Source: Eubacterium sp.
GTDB taxonomy: Bacteria; Bacillota; Clostridia; Lachnospirales; Lachnospiraceae
Assembly: GCA_017616955.1 (NCBI GenBank)
Contig: JAFZXD010000046.1
Coordinates: forward strand, 1-11,296
Direction of reading: 5' to 3'
DNA length: 11,296 bases
The translations under genes were made by a program, and so were the position numbers. How positions within the stretch are numbered: position 1 is the stretch's first letter; the number at the start of each line of letters is the position of its first letter. The notes beneath the pieces were generated by a model. The model had not been told where the DNA came from, made no database searches, and saw only the letters and a list, made by a program, of their open reading frames with translations. Below, in pieces: positions 1-7,825 of the stretch.

Positions 1-603
1 TAAAAATAAAGTTCCCGAAGTACTGTCTTCTTTATAAAAATCCTTGTGCAGATAGAATTCTTCATCTTCCTTAGTCTGCATTACAGGATAATCAACCTTT
101 GTACCGGGTATACTGATCCATCCCACAAAATCCTTGTTCGCTTTGTAAATCTTCTCGAACTTTTCCTGGACGGTCATTCCGTCTACATCTATAAACTTAG
201 CAACATCCTCGGTAGAATCCGAACCGGAAGAGGATTTTTTGTCACTCTTCTTTGATACATTTTCTCCCGAAATCATGCCTTTAACACTGTCAAAGCCTTT
301 CTCGGCCTTTCTTATCTTTAGATAATATCTAAGCAGATATCCGCCACATCCGACAAATGCAACTATGCAGATGACCAGTACAACATTCATGATCATGTTG
401 ACTACTCTTCTTTTTCTCTGCTTATTAGCACGTTCTATAGCTTCTCTTTTATTCTGTTCCCGTTCTTCCCTTTTCTTGGAAATGATTCTATCTTCAAGAG
501 ACTGGGGTTTAGAATGCTTACCGTAACTCGAACCTGTCTTCGAGTATTTTTCCAAAAGAGAATCTATCTCATCTGAATTTAGTAATATTTTTTCTTTCCC
601 CAT
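1..603 (-). CDS. srtB: Class B sortase, N-terminal part (cut by window edge)
   Basis: Membrane-bound cysteine transpeptidase that would attach surface proteins to peptidoglycan or join pilus-like subunits. The frame runs from an ATG at 603 to the window edge, giving 201 codons with no stop. Visible are a long, charged cytoplasmic head (about residues 1-66, rich in Lys, Arg and Glu), one membrane segment (about 67-92), a Ser/Lys-rich linker (about 115-130) and the start of the sortase barrel. The barrel part contains NKDFVGWISIPGTKVDYPVMQ (split here as NKDFVGWISIPG then TKVDYPVMQ, about 156-176) and SGTLFL at the edge, both typical of SrtB. The catalytic His, Cys and Arg would lie beyond the window, so activity cannot be judged. 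The start is supported by AAGGAAGGACT directly before the ATG, inside the end of the Nudix gene. The two genes overlap by 25 nt, which suggests translational coupling. The substrate is unknown: no sorting signal is visible in the secreted protein at 10420-11052. Confidence 0.88.
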   Translation of the reverse strand, partial: MGKEKILLNSDEIDSLLEKYSKTGSSYGKHSKPQSLEDRIISKKREEREQNKREAIERANKQRKRRVVNMIMNVVLVICIVAFVGCGGYLLRYYLKIRKAEKGFDSVKGMISGENVSKKSDKKSSSGSDSTEDVAKFIDVDGMTVQEKFEKIYKANKDFVGWISIPGTKVDYPVMQTKEDEEFYLHKDFYKEDSTSGTLFL

Positions 604-1031
604 AGTCCTTCCTTCTTAAGTGCCAAATATTCGCTGTATGCTTCATCGAGTATCTGCTTCTCATTTGGGAACTTCAGCAGATGATAAGCCTCATGAAACT
701 TATAATATCCGGAATCACAAAAATATTCCTCTCTCTGCGGTTTACTGTAGAAACTGTTAGCCATCATCAGATACCAATGAACATTCTTTGATACCGTATC
801 CTGAGTGGTATTGAAAGTATAACTGCTTTTCCCCACATACTTTATAATCGTGGCATCTACGCCCGACTCTTCCTTCACCTCTCTGAGTGCCGTTTCCGAA
901 TGATCCTCTCCATCCTCTACTGTACCTTTCGGAAGTACCCATCCTTCATACCTATTTCTGTAGTTCTTATAAAGGACAAGTATTTTTCCTCTGAAGATCA
1001 CCACGCCACCACAACTAACTGCTTCGACCAT
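579..1031 (-). CDS. Nudix hydrolase
   Basis: Hydrolase of nucleoside diphosphates linked to another group; 150 aa, cytoplasmic, no signal peptide. A complete Nudix box (G-x5-E-x7-R-E-V-x-E-E-x-G-V) spans residues 36-58: G36, E42, R50, E51, E54, E55, G57. The metal-binding glutamates are all present. The preceding WVLPKG (31-36) and the small size resemble the Ap4A-hydrolase and MutT-like branches, but the substrate cannot be read from the sequence. The start ATG at 1031 has GGGAGGGA six bases upstream. The gene is the first after a 133-nt spacer behind the penicillin-binding protein gene, and its last 25 nt overlap the sortase gene, including the sortase ribosome binding site. No membrane or secretion feature links it to the sortase reaction itself, so the pairing may reflect only shared transcription. 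Confidence 0.92.
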   Translation of the reverse strand: MVEAVSCGGVVIFRGKILVLYKNYRNRYEGWVLPKGTVEDGEDHSETALREVKEESGVDATIIKYVGKSSYTFNTTQDTVSKNVHWYLMMANSFYSKPQREEYFCDSGYYKFHEAYHLLKFPNEKQILDEAYSEYLALKKEGLWGKKKYY

Positions 1032-1164
1032 TGACAGTCCCTCCCTTCGGTGTGCGAGTTTGCATTTATCAATGCAATATCAGTTCCGGAATCTTGATCC
1101 GAAACACTACCTCTGACCTTATCATTTTAATAATACTATTGTCTTAGAAATACAGTATACTCTT
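1032..1164. other. Intergenic spacer with two inverted repeats
   Basis: This 133-nt spacer lies between the penicillin-binding protein gene and the Nudix gene. It holds a perfect 7-bp hairpin with a 4-nt loop (TTGCATT/AATGCAA, 1060-1077) just upstream of the Nudix ribosome binding site. It also holds an imperfect inverted repeat, TTCCGGAATC/GATCCGAA (1084-1103). Neither is followed by a T run, so neither looks like a terminator. A poor sigma-A-like pair on the minus strand (AAGACA at 1140-1145, GATAAG at 1118-1123, 16-nt spacing) could be a promoter but is too weak to call. The Nudix-sortase pair may therefore be read through from the upstream operon or have its own promoter here. Confidence 0.4.
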
Positions 1165-2688
1165 TTACTCTATATTTGTATAGTATGCATCTAATATTTT
1201 TGATGCAACATATGCACCAGATATTTCATATGTATTATAATCCTCAACAACGACGCTTACGACAACATCAGGATTATCTACATTACTGAATCCTACAAAC
1301 CAGGAATTACAGTTTCCGTTATTATCATATTCGGCCGTTCCGGTCTTTCCGGCAACGGTATAATCTTTGTCAGACATATTTCTGGCAGCTGTACCGTAAT
1401 TACAAACCTCATGCAGCATCGGAACAAGAATCTTTGTGATTTCAGGATCAACAACAGTTCCGTAAGAACGAGGTTTTGTCGAACTCATTTTTACTCCGTC
1501 AGCATTATCTATCTCAGAAACAAGACGAGGCTGCATCATAACACCGCCATTAGCTATAGCCTGCATGATCATAGCATTATGGAGCGGAGTTATAAGTGTA
1601 TCTCCTTGTCCTATTACCGTCTGTGGGATCATCGTCTTATCTGTCTTACCATCGAGAACAAATTCCGACTGGTTATATTCACAAGCATCAAACGGAAGCT
1701 TCTCGTTGAAAAGAAGACGTTCTGCCGTGTCATGAAGCTTATCCATATCGATCTCATTTACACCTATATTGGCAAAACTTGTGTTACATGAATAGGCAAG
1801 AGACTCTGTAAGATTGAGCTCTCCGTGTACATTTCCGCCACTACAACTGATCGTAACATTATTAAAAATATCTTCACCTATACATTCGTGTCTGTAATCC
1901 TCATAATCGTTAGGATGTTCCATAAGATATTCAATAGTTGTTACAACCTTAAATGTAGAACCGGGAGCATAGAGTCCCTGTGTTGCTCTGTTAAGAAGAA
2001 CCGTACTATCGCTTCCTTCTTCGGAATGAACCTCATCCCATACATAGTCCATCTCATTCGGATCATATGTAGGACTTGAATACATAGCAAGGATATCACC
2101 TGTTTGAGCATCAAGTACTACAGCAGCTCCGTTAACACCATCCATAGCTTCAGCAGCTGCATTCTGCAGGTCGTAATCAAGAGTGGTCACAATAGTGTCT
2201 CCGGGATTCTTCTTGTCTGCCAGGTCATTTCCAACCTTCTCGACAACATTCACATGCGATCTCATAAGGTCGAAATTATACGCAAGTTCTATTCCCGATC
2301 TTCCGTAACCGTTATATCCGACTGTATGTGCGAAAAGTCCACCGTATGGATATACTCTGATCTCATTTCCCTCTTCATCGGTCTCCGAAGTAGCTATGAC
2401 AACATCATCAGATGTAATGATATCTCCTCTTGTAACAAACTTCGAGAAACTGTCCTGTCTATTGTTCGCGGAATTCGCAACAACCGTATCTGCCTTGTTC
2501 ATCACGAAATATACGATGTATCCGAACATAGAAAGAAATGTCAGAACCATAACATAGGTCATTAACACAATAGGACGATTCTTTATTCTGTTTCTTCTAG
2601 CCTTTTCACGTTCCTTATCCAGGAACATTTCCATATCCGTTGGCATTCTCTCGGATATGTTCTTCGATCTCTTCTTTCTCTCTTTCAA
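1165..2688 (-). CDS. Class B penicillin-binding protein (PbpA/PBP2-like transpeptidase)
   Basis: D,D-transpeptidase that cross-links peptidoglycan outside the membrane, working with a SEDS polymerase. It has 507 aa: a basic cytoplasmic head (1-38), one membrane anchor (about 39-63), a short N-terminal non-catalytic region (about 70-170) and the transpeptidase domain (about 185-505). All three active-site motifs are present: STFK with nucleophile S244, SCN at 300-302 and KTGT at 448-451. Length and layout resemble actinobacterial PbpA more than long PBP2/MrdA. The start codon is TTG, backed by AAAGAGG nine bases upstream; the ATGs at codons 15, 19 and 21 lack good sites. With the TTG start the gene overlaps the SEDS gene by 74 nt, so the two products are probably made together as a pair. 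Whether the pair serves elongation, division or sporulation cannot be told from sequence. Confidence 0.93.
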   Translation of the reverse strand: MKERKKRSKNISERMPTDMEMFLDKEREKARRNRIKNRPIVLMTYVMVLTFLSMFGYIVYFVMNKADTVVANSANNRQDSFSKFVTRGDIITSDDVVIATSETDEEGNEIRVYPYGGLFAHTVGYNGYGRSGIELAYNFDLMRSHVNVVEKVGNDLADKKNPGDTIVTTLDYDLQNAAAEAMDGVNGAAVVLDAQTGDILAMYSSPTYDPNEMDYVWDEVHSEEGSDSTVLLNRATQGLYAPGSTFKVVTTIEYLMEHPNDYEDYRHECIGEDIFNNVTISCSGGNVHGELNLTESLAYSCNTSFANIGVNEIDMDKLHDTAERLLFNEKLPFDACEYNQSEFVLDGKTDKTMIPQTVIGQGDTLITPLHNAMIMQAIANGGVMMQPRLVSEIDNADGVKMSSTKPRSYGTVVDPEITKILVPMLHEVCNYGTAARNMSDKDYTVAGKTGTAEYDNNGNCNSWFVGFSNVDNPDVVVSVVVEDYNTYEISGAYVASKILDAYYTNIE

Positions 2689-4018
2689 AATCGTCTGCCT
2701 CTTTACCTACTAAAATATATGAATACTGAACTATGGAGAACATGATGAGTGTACTGAATACACTGCTGACACCATAGCTTATAAGCGGTAATGTAACACC
2801 CGTAGACGGGATAAACTTAGTCGCACCGCCTATATTTAGAAATACCTGGAATATATAAACTATCGCTATTCCGAATGTTATATACTTATAAAACGGTGTG
2901 TGCAGCTTCATTGCTATATTCTGCATAGCTATAAAACTGCTAAGATATATAAGAATAAGTGAAAGTCCGAAGACTACACCCAGCTCTTCGCAAAGAGCCG
3001 AAAATATAAAATCACTTTCCGCTACAGGAATCAGATACGGCATTCCATTTCCAAGTCCGCTTCCTCCGAATCCTCCCGTGCCGATAGCAAAGAGTGATTC
3101 ACATACCTGATATCCCCCTGTCTGCTGGTACTTAAACGGATCCTGCCATGCATGAACACGCACCATAATATGTGCAAAAAGCGAATCCTTCAGCAGCACA
3201 TATCCCGCCAGACAACCAAATACCATAAGTCCTATTCCGATAAATAAGAATCGTACTCTTGATGTCGCAAGAAATACCATCATAAAGTAGCATATATAGA
3301 ACAGCATCACGGCACCAAAGTCCTTCTCAAGGACAAGAATCAGCATAAACGATGCCGCTATGCATGCATTTGCTATAAGCTCTCTCATGCTGTTGATTTT
3401 AACCAGCGAGCTGGCCGCAAAGAATATAAATACTATCTTTACGAACTCCATAGGCTGGAGTGTTAAGCTTCCTATATGAATCCAGTTTCTGGAACCGTTT
3501 ACAACCATACCTACTCCAGGGATGAATACTGATCCGAGAAGTATGATCCCCGCTATTCCGTAGAACTTGGTCCAGTTCTTCGCATCCTTTAGTTTTCCCA
3601 AAATAAATGGAATAAATAGTGTGATCACAAGACCTGCCGTCGCAAGAATAAACTGCCTGATAGCCAGACTCTTATTCAGTCTAAGAAGCATCGTATAACC
3701 TATCAGCATAAGGAATGCAACGTTATTCGTCATAAGTCTAGATGAATTTTTATACACAAGCCGGAATGCTACGATATAGACTATCGCGATACATATTTCG
3801 ACAAGATAATAAAGCAGAATCTTCGGATCACGCATATTGATCAAAAGACATACATGACACAAAAAATGTATCATAAATATGTAAAAAACCTGTTTATTAA
3901 GATTGCTGTTTCTCTTCTCTCTGTCTTTGGCTGTAAAATACGTATAGCAGATAATCGTATAGAGTGCCATAAAGATCAGAACAAGATATCTGGCAATCAT
4001 GCATATTAGATTTGTCAT
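2615..4018 (-). CDS. SEDS peptidoglycan glycosyltransferase (FtsW/RodA/SpoVE family)
   Basis: Integral membrane polymerase that builds glycan strands from lipid II and partners with a class B PBP. It has 467 aa with about 10-12 hydrophobic segments from residue 5 to 436. Family signatures seen: NGSRNWIHIGSLTLQPMEF (174-192), WQDPF and GGYQ (291-304), GTGGFGGSGLGNG (313-325), AESDFIFSALCEELG (333-347) with the likely catalytic Asp D336, and FIPSTGVTLPLISYG (402-416). It is longer than typical FtsW because of extra N-terminal membrane segments, as in actinobacterial RodA. The C-terminal tail (438-467) is strongly acidic. The ATG overlaps the stop of the U32 gene by one base (TAATG), indicating coupled translation, and the 3' end overlaps the PBP gene. 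FtsW, RodA and SpoVE cannot be told apart reliably; pairing with a PbpA-like PBP favours a RodA-type role. Confidence 0.93.
   Translation of the reverse strand: MTNLICMIARYLVLIFMALYTIICYTYFTAKDREKRNSNLNKQVFYIFMIHFLCHVCLLINMRDPKILLYYLVEICIAIVYIVAFRLVYKNSSRLMTNNVAFLMLIGYTMLLRLNKSLAIRQFILATAGLVITLFIPFILGKLKDAKNWTKFYGIAGIILLGSVFIPGVGMVVNGSRNWIHIGSLTLQPMEFVKIVFIFFAASSLVKINSMRELIANACIAASFMLILVLEKDFGAVMLFYICYFMMVFLATSRVRFLFIGIGLMVFGCLAGYVLLKDSLFAHIMVRVHAWQDPFKYQQTGGYQVCESLFAIGTGGFGGSGLGNGMPYLIPVAESDFIFSALCEELGVVFGLSLILIYLSSFIAMQNIAMKLHTPFYKYITFGIAIVYIFQVFLNIGGATKFIPSTGVTLPLISYGVSSVFSTLIMFSIVQYSYILVGKEADDFEREKEEIEEHIRENANGYGNVPG
2698..2704 (-). promoter_or_regulatory. Ribosome binding site supporting the TTG start of the PBP gene
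   Basis: AAAGAGG lies nine bases before the TTG at 2688, inside the coding region of the SEDS gene. It decides for the non-ATG start and hence for the 74-nt overlap. The next in-frame ATG (2646) has only GAGAG two bases away. Confidence 0.55.
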
Positions 4019-6381
4019 TACAATATACCCTTCCCGTAATGTCCTCTTGTAAAATATTTTTTATTAATATACTGAGGATTCTCTGAAAGAACATCCTTTA
4101 CTAAATTATTGTTCTCAGTAGTAAAGTTGAATCTCTCAATCGCTATCTCATCAGTATATTCATGAAGACTAAGCGGTCTGTCACTCAGAATGAGACTATA
4201 GCACAGCTTCTTAGTCGAAATGGCATCAACAGATCTATGACTGTCATCCATAAGATGAATATCTTTTTCACCCAGCGCATCCGTTACCATGAGCGGCAGT
4301 CTTCCGTATATATCACGTACTGTCTGAACTCCCTCAGGATACTTGATAAGTTTCTGTTCGGAAGACGTCAGTTCTAGCGGTGCATCCATCATAAGGCTTA
4401 ATCCCATCTCATTTCGGGATTCACCGATCATATCCAAAAGCTCCTCTGCAGCCTCAGTATTGTAGGCATATAAAGACGATGCCAGAATCACTGTCTTACC
4501 GGACAAAAATCTTTTTGAGCTCGGTTCCTTCGAAATATCTATAAAGGCAGCCCAATCATCAATACACCTTATATAGATTCCATCGACATCTTTTATGATA
4601 TCCTCATAATCTGACATCGAATATGTACTCCTGTTAATATATGGAAATGCCAGAATAATTCTAGCAGAACTCTTTTCTCTTATCGTTCCGCAAGCCAACT
4701 TAAGATCTGAACGTGAGAATCTTTCCAACCCCATATCCAGATATATAAATGACGGTTCGACATCGGTGCTGAGTACAGCTCTGAGTTGTTCCATATCCGA
4801 TACGGATATATGTACTCCTGATTTGCCGTCAAATTCTACTTTTTCAACTGACTCTTCATACAATTCTTCATCAGCAGATTTCAGTTCTCTTCTGTACGAA
4901 CCAAGAACCTTCTTTTCAAGTTCTTCTATCCCCTGTCTTCTCAGATTCTTAAGAATCGACGCAGGGACAAATGCCCCATCATCCATATCTATATCGAAAT
5001 CTTCTAACACGTAATTTGTATTTCCAAGCGCTGTCAGCTTATCTCGAACTACATCTTCCGTTACGGGTTTTGAAGAAGCTGTCTGAACCTCGTCTCCATA
5101 AACCGAAACCATATTTCCCGAACCTTTAAGTCCAAGTCTCAGTTCCATCCGCTCTCCGACTCTTATCTTCACAGAGCCTTCAAGACTGATCTTTCTTCCG
5201 TTCTTTATCTGTTCATCTATCTCTTCAAGAAGCTTCCTGCATCTGGTTCTGTATATGGAAGTACCTCTTTTAATCTTTCTTGTTTCCGGGGCATTCAGAG
5301 TAATACCGCTTCCCTTCTTTGCCATCTTGTTGGATGTTATGTTAACCGGAACCTCAGTGTCGATTAAAAATTCATCACCTTCAAATATATCCGTAACTGC
5401 TTTAAAAGATATCTTTCCGTTACCAACTTCGGATACATTTCCCACAAGGACTCCTCTTCGTCCCGGCATACTGTTATCTATAAGTTTTTCAGTTCTGTCC
5501 TTATCATATTTGGAAAGAACCAGGTATCCGTCAGTAAATCCGCCTCTGTTAAATGTATCCAGAAGACGTTTTTCGTACTTCTCCGCTCTTTCTTTGGAAA
5601 AACATCCCCGCAGACAGTCATTCACCATCTGCTTATAAGCATCTACCGCAGCAGCGGTATAATACTCATTTTTCATACGCCCTTCTATCTTAAGCGAATC
5701 AACACCTGCTTCAAGAAGCTCCGGAACATGCGATAGCGTACACATATCACGCATCGACATCTCGTATCTGCCGTTATACCTCTGTCTGCATGGCTGAGCA
5801 CATCTTCCTCTGTTACCGCTTCTACCGCCTACCATCGAGCTAAAGTAGCATCTTCCGCTGTAGCAGAAACACATGGCACCGTGGACAAATGCTTCCAGCT
5901 CTATATCAACCTCTCTCTTTATAGCCGCCAGTTCTTCAAGAGTCATCTCACGAGCCGCAACAACTCGCTCTGCTCCAAGATCACGTGCCAACTGCGCACC
6001 GGCAGGAGTAGTTATATTCATCTGAGTACTTGTATGTATAGGAAGTCCCGGAAAATCTCTTCTGATCATTCTCAGCACGCCAAAATCCTGTACGAGAACA
6101 GCATCGAGTCCTGCTTCGTACAGAGGTATCAGACTATCCCTCAGAATATTCATTTCATTTTCTTTTATGAGCGTGTTAGCCGTAAGATATATCTTAACTC
6201 CGTACAGATGAGCCAGATCTATAGCTTCCAATAGTTCTGTTTCAGAGAAATTATTCGCATATGCTCTTGCTCCAAAAGAATTCCCCGCCAGGTAGCATGC
6301 ATCTGCTCCGGCGGCTATGGCCGCCTTCAGAGATGTCATATTACCACACGGGGCTAATACTTCAGGTTTATTTCCTGTCAT
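4018..6381 (-). CDS. U32 family protein with large C-terminal region (RlhA/YdcP-like)
   Basis: Long called a collagenase-like peptidase. Characterised bacterial relatives, RlhA and TrhP, instead act in hydroxylation of 23S rRNA or tRNA bases, so RNA modification is the likelier role. With the start chosen here it has 787 aa. The N-terminal TIM-barrel-like U32 domain (about 6-290) begins PEVLAPCGN and carries the signature EAFVHGAMCFCYSGRCYFS (163-181). Conserved Cys at 171, 178, 194 and 198, with C173 nearby, probably bind an Fe-S cluster, and KIEGRMKNEYY (231-241) follows. The remaining roughly 490 residues match the long-form layout (DUF3656-type insert), not the short TrhP form. The ATG at 6381 has AAGGA eight bases upstream; an in-frame TTG at 6405 has none and was not used. 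The start overlaps zapA by 14 nt and the end overlaps the SEDS gene by one. The exact RNA target is unproven. Confidence 0.9.
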   Translation of the reverse strand: MTGNKPEVLAPCGNMTSLKAAIAAGADACYLAGNSFGARAYANNFSETELLEAIDLAHLYGVKIYLTANTLIKENEMNILRDSLIPLYEAGLDAVLVQDFGVLRMIRRDFPGLPIHTSTQMNITTPAGAQLARDLGAERVVAAREMTLEELAAIKREVDIELEAFVHGAMCFCYSGRCYFSSMVGGRSGNRGRCAQPCRQRYNGRYEMSMRDMCTLSHVPELLEAGVDSLKIEGRMKNEYYTAAAVDAYKQMVNDCLRGCFSKERAEKYEKRLLDTFNRGGFTDGYLVLSKYDKDRTEKLIDNSMPGRRGVLVGNVSEVGNGKISFKAVTDIFEGDEFLIDTEVPVNITSNKMAKKGSGITLNAPETRKIKRGTSIYRTRCRKLLEEIDEQIKNGRKISLEGSVKIRVGERMELRLGLKGSGNMVSVYGDEVQTASSKPVTEDVVRDKLTALGNTNYVLEDFDIDMDDGAFVPASILKNLRRQGIEELEKKVLGSYRRELKSADEELYEESVEKVEFDGKSGVHISVSDMEQLRAVLSTDVEPSFIYLDMGLERFSRSDLKLACGTIREKSSARIILAFPYINRSTYSMSDYEDIIKDVDGIYIRCIDDWAAFIDISKEPSSKRFLSGKTVILASSLYAYNTEAAEELLDMIGESRNEMGLSLMMDAPLELTSSEQKLIKYPEGVQTVRDIYGRLPLMVTDALGEKDIHLMDDSHRSVDAISTKKLCYSLILSDRPLSLHEYTDEIAIERFNFTTENNNLVKDVLSENPQYINKKYFTRGHYGKGIL

Positions 6382-6781
6382 GTGACTTTTCCTTTTCGGT
6401 TTCAAGCTGTACTATCTTTCTTTGAAGCTGACTGACTTGTTCCTTGTATTCTTCAACAAGCTTAAGTGCTGCTTCATGTTTGATCTGCGACTCGATAACT
6501 TCATGTCTCAATTCATACAACTGCTGTTCTTTATCACTGTTATCTCCCGCCATGTCATCCGCCATGGATTTTGCCTTAAAATAATCATCAGCTATATTTA
6601 AAGCAAGTAACACTCCCTGGTATTCGGAATTCATTCTTCTGTATTCTTCGGAAGTCTTACATTCTGCTATCTTGCCATTTATATATGTGGCAACATTCTG
6701 CAGGTAATCTTCACCTTCATATCCGCTGAGAGTATATACCTTGTTGTTGATAACTACGGGAATATCTATCTTCTTACCCAT
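6368..6781 (-). CDS. zapA: Cell division protein ZapA
   Basis: Cytoplasmic protein that binds FtsZ and bundles its filaments in the Z ring. It has 137 aa. The N-terminal globular ZapA domain (about 1-70) includes the strands KIDIPVVINNKVYTLSG (4-20), the EDYLQNVATYINGKI helix (24-38) and LLALNIADDYF (58-68). Long coiled-coil helices follow (about 85-133) and would form the dimer or tetramer. The length is somewhat greater than the roughly 85-110 aa of many ZapAs because of the extended, Lys/Glu-rich C-terminal coil. The ATG at 6781 has AAGGGGTG upstream, reaching into the end of ruvB; only 11 nt separate the genes. Its place between ruvB and a cell-wall gene pair fits a division role. Confidence 0.9.
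   Translation of the reverse strand: MGKKIDIPVVINNKVYTLSGYEGEDYLQNVATYINGKIAECKTSEEYRRMNSEYQGVLLALNIADDYFKAKSMADDMAGDNSDKEQQLYELRHEVIESQIKHEAALKLVEEYKEQVSQLQRKIVQLETEKEKSHDRK
6390..6394 (-). promoter_or_regulatory. Ribosome binding site fixing the U32 gene start at 6381
   Basis: AAGGA lies eight bases before the ATG at 6381, within the last codons of zapA. It favours this ATG over the in-frame TTG at 6405, whose upstream bases show no purine-rich site at the right distance. Confidence 0.65.
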
Positions 6782-6792
6782 TTTGCACCCCT

Positions 6793-7803
6793 TTATTCTT
6801 CTTCATTCATCAGGCTTTCAAGACCAAGATGTCGATATGCTTTTTCTGTAGCCGTACGTCCCTTTGGAGTTCTGTTTATAAGACCGTTCTTTATAAGATA
6901 TGGTTCATATACATCTTCTATGGTTCCTGCATCCTCTCCGATTGCAGCAGCCAGGACCTTGAGTCCGACAGGTCCTCCGCCGAAGTTTCGAATGATGGTA
7001 TTCAATATATTCTTATCTGTATCATCGAGTCCGAAACCATCCACGTCCAGCTTATCAAGAGCACTTCTTGCTACATTATAATCAATTTCGCCTTCATGTT
7101 CAACCTCTGCAAAATCACGAACTCTTTTCAGAAGTCTGTTAGCAAGTCTCGGCGTACCTCGTGATCTCAGCGCTATCTCATGAGCACCTTCCTCATCGAT
7201 CTTAACACCAAGAACCTGAGATGATCTCATAATAATACTCATAAGGTCTACTGTATTATAAAACTCAAGTCTGTTTACAACTCCGAATCTGTCTCTGAGT
7301 GGCGCAGATAACATACCTGCTCTTGTTGTAGCTCCGATAAGAGTAAACTTCGGAAGCTCTATTCTCAGTGACTTAGCCTGCTCGCCTTTTCCTATAACTA
7401 TATCTATGGCAAAGTCTTCCATAGCAGGATAGAGAACCTCTTCAACCTGCTTATTAAGACGATGGATTTCATCTATAAAGAGGACATCATTTTCGGAAAG
7501 CTGACTGAGTATAGCAGCTATCTCTCCCGGCTTTTCGATAGCGGGACCGGATGTAACTTTTATATTTACTCCCATTTCCTCCGCAACTATAGTTGCAAGA
7601 GTTGTTTTACCAAGTCCGGGAGGTCCGTATAAAAGGACATGATCAAGCGGTTCCTTTCTTTTAAGAGCAGCCTTAATGTATACGGTAAGATTCTCTTTAA
7701 CCTTATTTTGTCCTATATATTCACTGAGACTCTTTGGTCGAAGACTTTTGTCTATTGACTCGTCTTCAAATGTCTCATCAGTTGTTATTATCTTATTCCT
7801 CAT
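6793..7803 (-). CDS. ruvB: Holliday junction branch migration helicase RuvB
   Basis: AAA+ ATPase that forms hexameric rings on DNA arms held by RuvA and drives branch migration of Holliday junctions in recombination and fork repair. It has 336 aa, the usual length. Walker A GPPGLGKT is at 60-67, Walker B with DEIHR at 111-115, sensor 1 ATTRAG at 158-163, the arginine finger in LRDRFG (R170) and sensor 2 GTPRL at 216-220. The C-terminal winged-helix domain (about 255-330) includes NFGGGPVGL (273-281) and RTPKGRTAT (311-319), the DNA-contacting part. All key residues are intact. ATG at 7803 with GAGG six bases upstream; 22 nt after ruvA. No ruvC lies in the window. Confidence 0.98.
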   Translation of the reverse strand: MRNKIITTDETFEDESIDKSLRPKSLSEYIGQNKVKENLTVYIKAALKRKEPLDHVLLYGPPGLGKTTLATIVAEEMGVNIKVTSGPAIEKPGEIAAILSQLSENDVLFIDEIHRLNKQVEEVLYPAMEDFAIDIVIGKGEQAKSLRIELPKFTLIGATTRAGMLSAPLRDRFGVVNRLEFYNTVDLMSIIMRSSQVLGVKIDEEGAHEIALRSRGTPRLANRLLKRVRDFAEVEHEGEIDYNVARSALDKLDVDGFGLDDTDKNILNTIIRNFGGGPVGLKVLAAAIGEDAGTIEDVYEPYLIKNGLINRTPKGRTATEKAYRHLGLESLMNEEE

Positions 7804-7825
7804 GAAAACCTCAATAAGCGTTTAT

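Noticed and set aside
757..942. Small minus-strand frame inside the Nudix gene
   Set aside because: Out of frame with a complete Nudix box and without a ribosome binding site.
1084..1103. Inverted repeat as a terminator after the PBP gene
   Set aside because: No T run follows it on the minus strand, so it does not fit a rho-independent terminator.
1411..2565. Three plus-strand open frames
   Set aside because: All lie antisense to the PBP gene, whose three catalytic motifs are intact on the minus strand; the translations are rich in Ile, Ser, Tyr and Cys in the manner of antisense shadows.
5255..5638. Plus-strand frame of 127 codons
   Set aside because: Antisense to the U32 gene and Pro/Ser/Phe-rich, as expected from complementing Glu/Lys/Arg codons.
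6382..6405. TTG-started eight-residue extension of the U32 protein
   Set aside because: No ribosome binding site near 6405, while the ATG at 6381 has AAGGA at ideal spacing and begins at the usual family N-terminus.
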